6,299 bases of DNA from Paenibacillus sp. (GTDB taxonomy: Bacteria; Bacillota; Bacilli; Paenibacillales; Paenibacillaceae), in the NCBI GenBank assembly GCA_029256665.1, contig JAQSXN010000245.1:1-6299 (forward strand), given 5' to 3'. A model generated the notes under the pieces. It worked only from the letters and a program-made list of their open reading frames with translations. It ran no database searches and was not told the DNA's origin. The position numbers and the translations under genes were made by a program. Of the stretch, positions 5,047-6,299 are shown piece after piece. Position 1 is the first letter of the stretch, and every line of letters begins with the position of its first letter.

Positions 5047-6299
5047 ATGTCCAATCAAAATCAATATTCTGTTCGCACGACGCTTGAATCGGGCGGCAAG
5101 TCGTACGCCTACTACCGTCTCGGCGGTCTGGAAGAACAAGGCCTGGGCGATATCTCCAAGCTTCCGTTCTCCATTAAAGTATTGTTGGAGGCGGCCGTTC
5201 GCCAATTCGACGGACGCGGCATTACCCCAGAACACGTGAAACAACTCGCTAACTGGGCCAACGGACGCGAAGACAAGGAAATCCCTTTCATCCCCGCGCG
5301 TATCGTCCTTCAGGACTTTACAGGCGTGCCGGTCGTCGTCGACCTTGCGGCAATGCGCGACACCGTCAAGAAAGCCGGCGGCGATCCGAAGAAAATCAAC
5401 CCGCTCGTACCGGTCGACCTCGTCATCGACCACTCCATCATGGTTGACGCCTTCGGCACCCCGGAAGCGCTGGAGTACAACACGAAAGTCGAGTTCGAAC
5501 GCAACGAAGAGCGTTATCGCTTCCTGCGCTGGGCGCAAACGGCATTCGATAACTTCCGCGCCGTTCCTCCGGGCACGGGCATCGTTCACCAAGTGAACTT
5601 GGAGTATCTCGCATCCGTAGCGGCGACCAAAACGATCGACGGCGAAACGGTTGTATATCCGGACTCCTTGGTCGGCACGGACTCCCACACGACGATGATC
5701 AACGGTCTTGGCGTTGTCGGCTGGGGCGTGGGCGGCATCGAGGCGGAAGCCGGCATGCTGGGTCAACCGCTGTACTTCGTTATGCCTGAAGTTATCGGCT
5801 TCAAACTGACGGGCAGCTTGGCGGAAGGCTCCACGGCCACCGACCTTGCGCTGACCGTTACCCAGATTCTCCGCAAAAAAGGCGTTGTAGGCAAGTTCGT
5901 CGAGTTCTTCGGACCTGGCCTCTCCAACATCAGCCTGGCGGACCGCGCTACCGTAGCCAACATGGCTCCCGAATACGGCGCGACGATCGGTTTCTTCCCG
6001 GTAGACAGCGAAACGCTGGACTTCATGCGCCAAACGGGCCGCAAAGATGAGCAAATCGAGCTTGTCGAAGCTTACTACAAAGCGCAAGACATGTTCCGCA
6101 CGGACGAAACGCCGGATCCCGTGTTCACGGATGTTATCGAGCTGGATCTCTCCTCGATCGTTCCGTCCCTTGCCGGACCGAAGCGTCCGCAAGACCGCGT
6201 CGAGCTGACTTCGATGAAGGAAGCCTTCAATAACATTATCCGCACGCCGATCGATAAAGGCGGCTACGGCCTGTCCGACGAGAAAATCGAGCAAGTGGT
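5047..6299 (+). CDS. acnA: Aconitate hydratase AcnA/CitB (partial, C-terminus off the right edge)
   Basis: This is the N-terminal 417 residues of aconitase, the 4Fe-4S TCA-cycle enzyme that converts citrate to isocitrate via cis-aconitate in the cytoplasm. In Bacillus it is called CitB and also binds RNA when its cluster is lost. Diagnostic blocks are [14 protein letters not shown] (39-52), [23 protein letters not shown] (82-104 region), [11 protein letters not shown] (124-134), [31 protein letters not shown] (159-189 region), [36 protein letters not shown] (206-241 region) and [21 protein letters not shown] (300-320). These are typical of the long AcnA/IRP1 type of about 900 residues, not AcnB. 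The cluster cysteines are expected just beyond the right edge, so they cannot be checked. The start at 5047 has a good ribosome binding site and yields the [11 protein letters not shown]-terminus expected upstream of the first conserved block. It is divergent from the amidase gene and has its own promoter and leader palindrome. Confidence 0.97.
   Translation, partial: MSNQNQYSVRTTLESGGKSYAYYRLGGLEEQGLGDISKLPFSIKVLLEAAVRQFDGRGITPEHVKQLANWANGREDKEIPFIPARIVLQDFTGVPVVVDLAAMRDTVKKAGGDPKKINPLVPVDLVIDHSIMVDAFGTPEALEYNTKVEFERNEERYRFLRWAQTAFDNFRAVPPGTGIVHQVNLEYLASVAATKTIDGETVVYPDSLVGTDSHTTMINGLGVVGWGVGGIEAEAGMLGQPLYFVMPEVIGFKLTGSLAEGSTATDLALTVTQILRKKGVVGKFVEFFGPGLSNISLADRATVANMAPEYGATIGFFPVDSETLDFMRQTGRKDEQIELVEAYYKAQDMFRTDETPDPVFTDVIELDLSSIVPSLAGPKRPQDRVELTSMKEAFNNIIRTPIDKGGYGLSDEKIEQV

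Noticed and set aside
5002..6294. A 430-codon open frame on the minus strand opposite aconitase
   Set aside because: The plus strand encodes unmistakable aconitase throughout. The antisense frame is long because codon bias leaves few stops there; its translation is Arg/Val/Ala/Asp-rich with no recognisable domain and no ribosome binding site of note.

Overview
The window looks like an ordinary chromosomal segment of a moderately GC-rich Firmicute. Paenibacillaceae (Paenibacillus, Cohnella and relatives) is my best guess. The reasons are strong AGGAGG-type ribosome binding sites on most genes, a Bacillus-type D-Ala-D-Ala ligase, a UvsE-type UV endonuclease, an Amidase_6 protein, and an AcnA-type aconitase behind a sigma-A-like promoter. 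The taxonomic call is inference from gene content and style, not from a marker gene.

Layout. Five genes lie head to tail on the minus strand and occupy positions 1-4741. In transcription order they are: a cytoplasmic-looking Amidase_6 protein (4741-3500), D-alanine--D-alanine ligase ddl (3443-2244), a small conserved protein of unknown function, possibly DUF2584 (2102-1785), UV damage endonuclease uvsE (1783-761), and a TauE/SafE-family membrane permease that runs off the left edge (646-1). A 305-bp divergent intergenic region (4742-5046) separates this cluster from the plus-strand aconitase gene acnA/citB (5047 to beyond the right edge). That region holds a plausible aconitase promoter, a near-perfect palindrome in the aconitase 5' leader, and a possible but weak promoter for the minus-strand cluster.

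How the genes relate. The small protein and uvsE are separated by a single base and share sequence around the uvsE ribosome binding site, so they are very probably translationally coupled. ddl and the upstream amidase-like gene are 56 bp apart; both can be tied to the cell envelope, but the amidase has no signal peptide. A strong hairpin follows the ddl stop codon but lacks a U tract, so ddl transcripts may be partly terminated there or may read through. No intrinsic terminator is obvious anywhere in the cluster. Aconitase is an independent central-metabolism gene.

I see no CRISPR array, mobile element, tRNA, rRNA, phage gene or defence system. The most interesting signals are regulatory or structural: the 19-bp palindrome in the aconitase leader, the strand-biased hairpin after ddl, the Ala/Gly-rich insertion in Ddl, and the basic leaderless N-terminus of the amidase. 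None of these amounts to a new system on the sequence alone.
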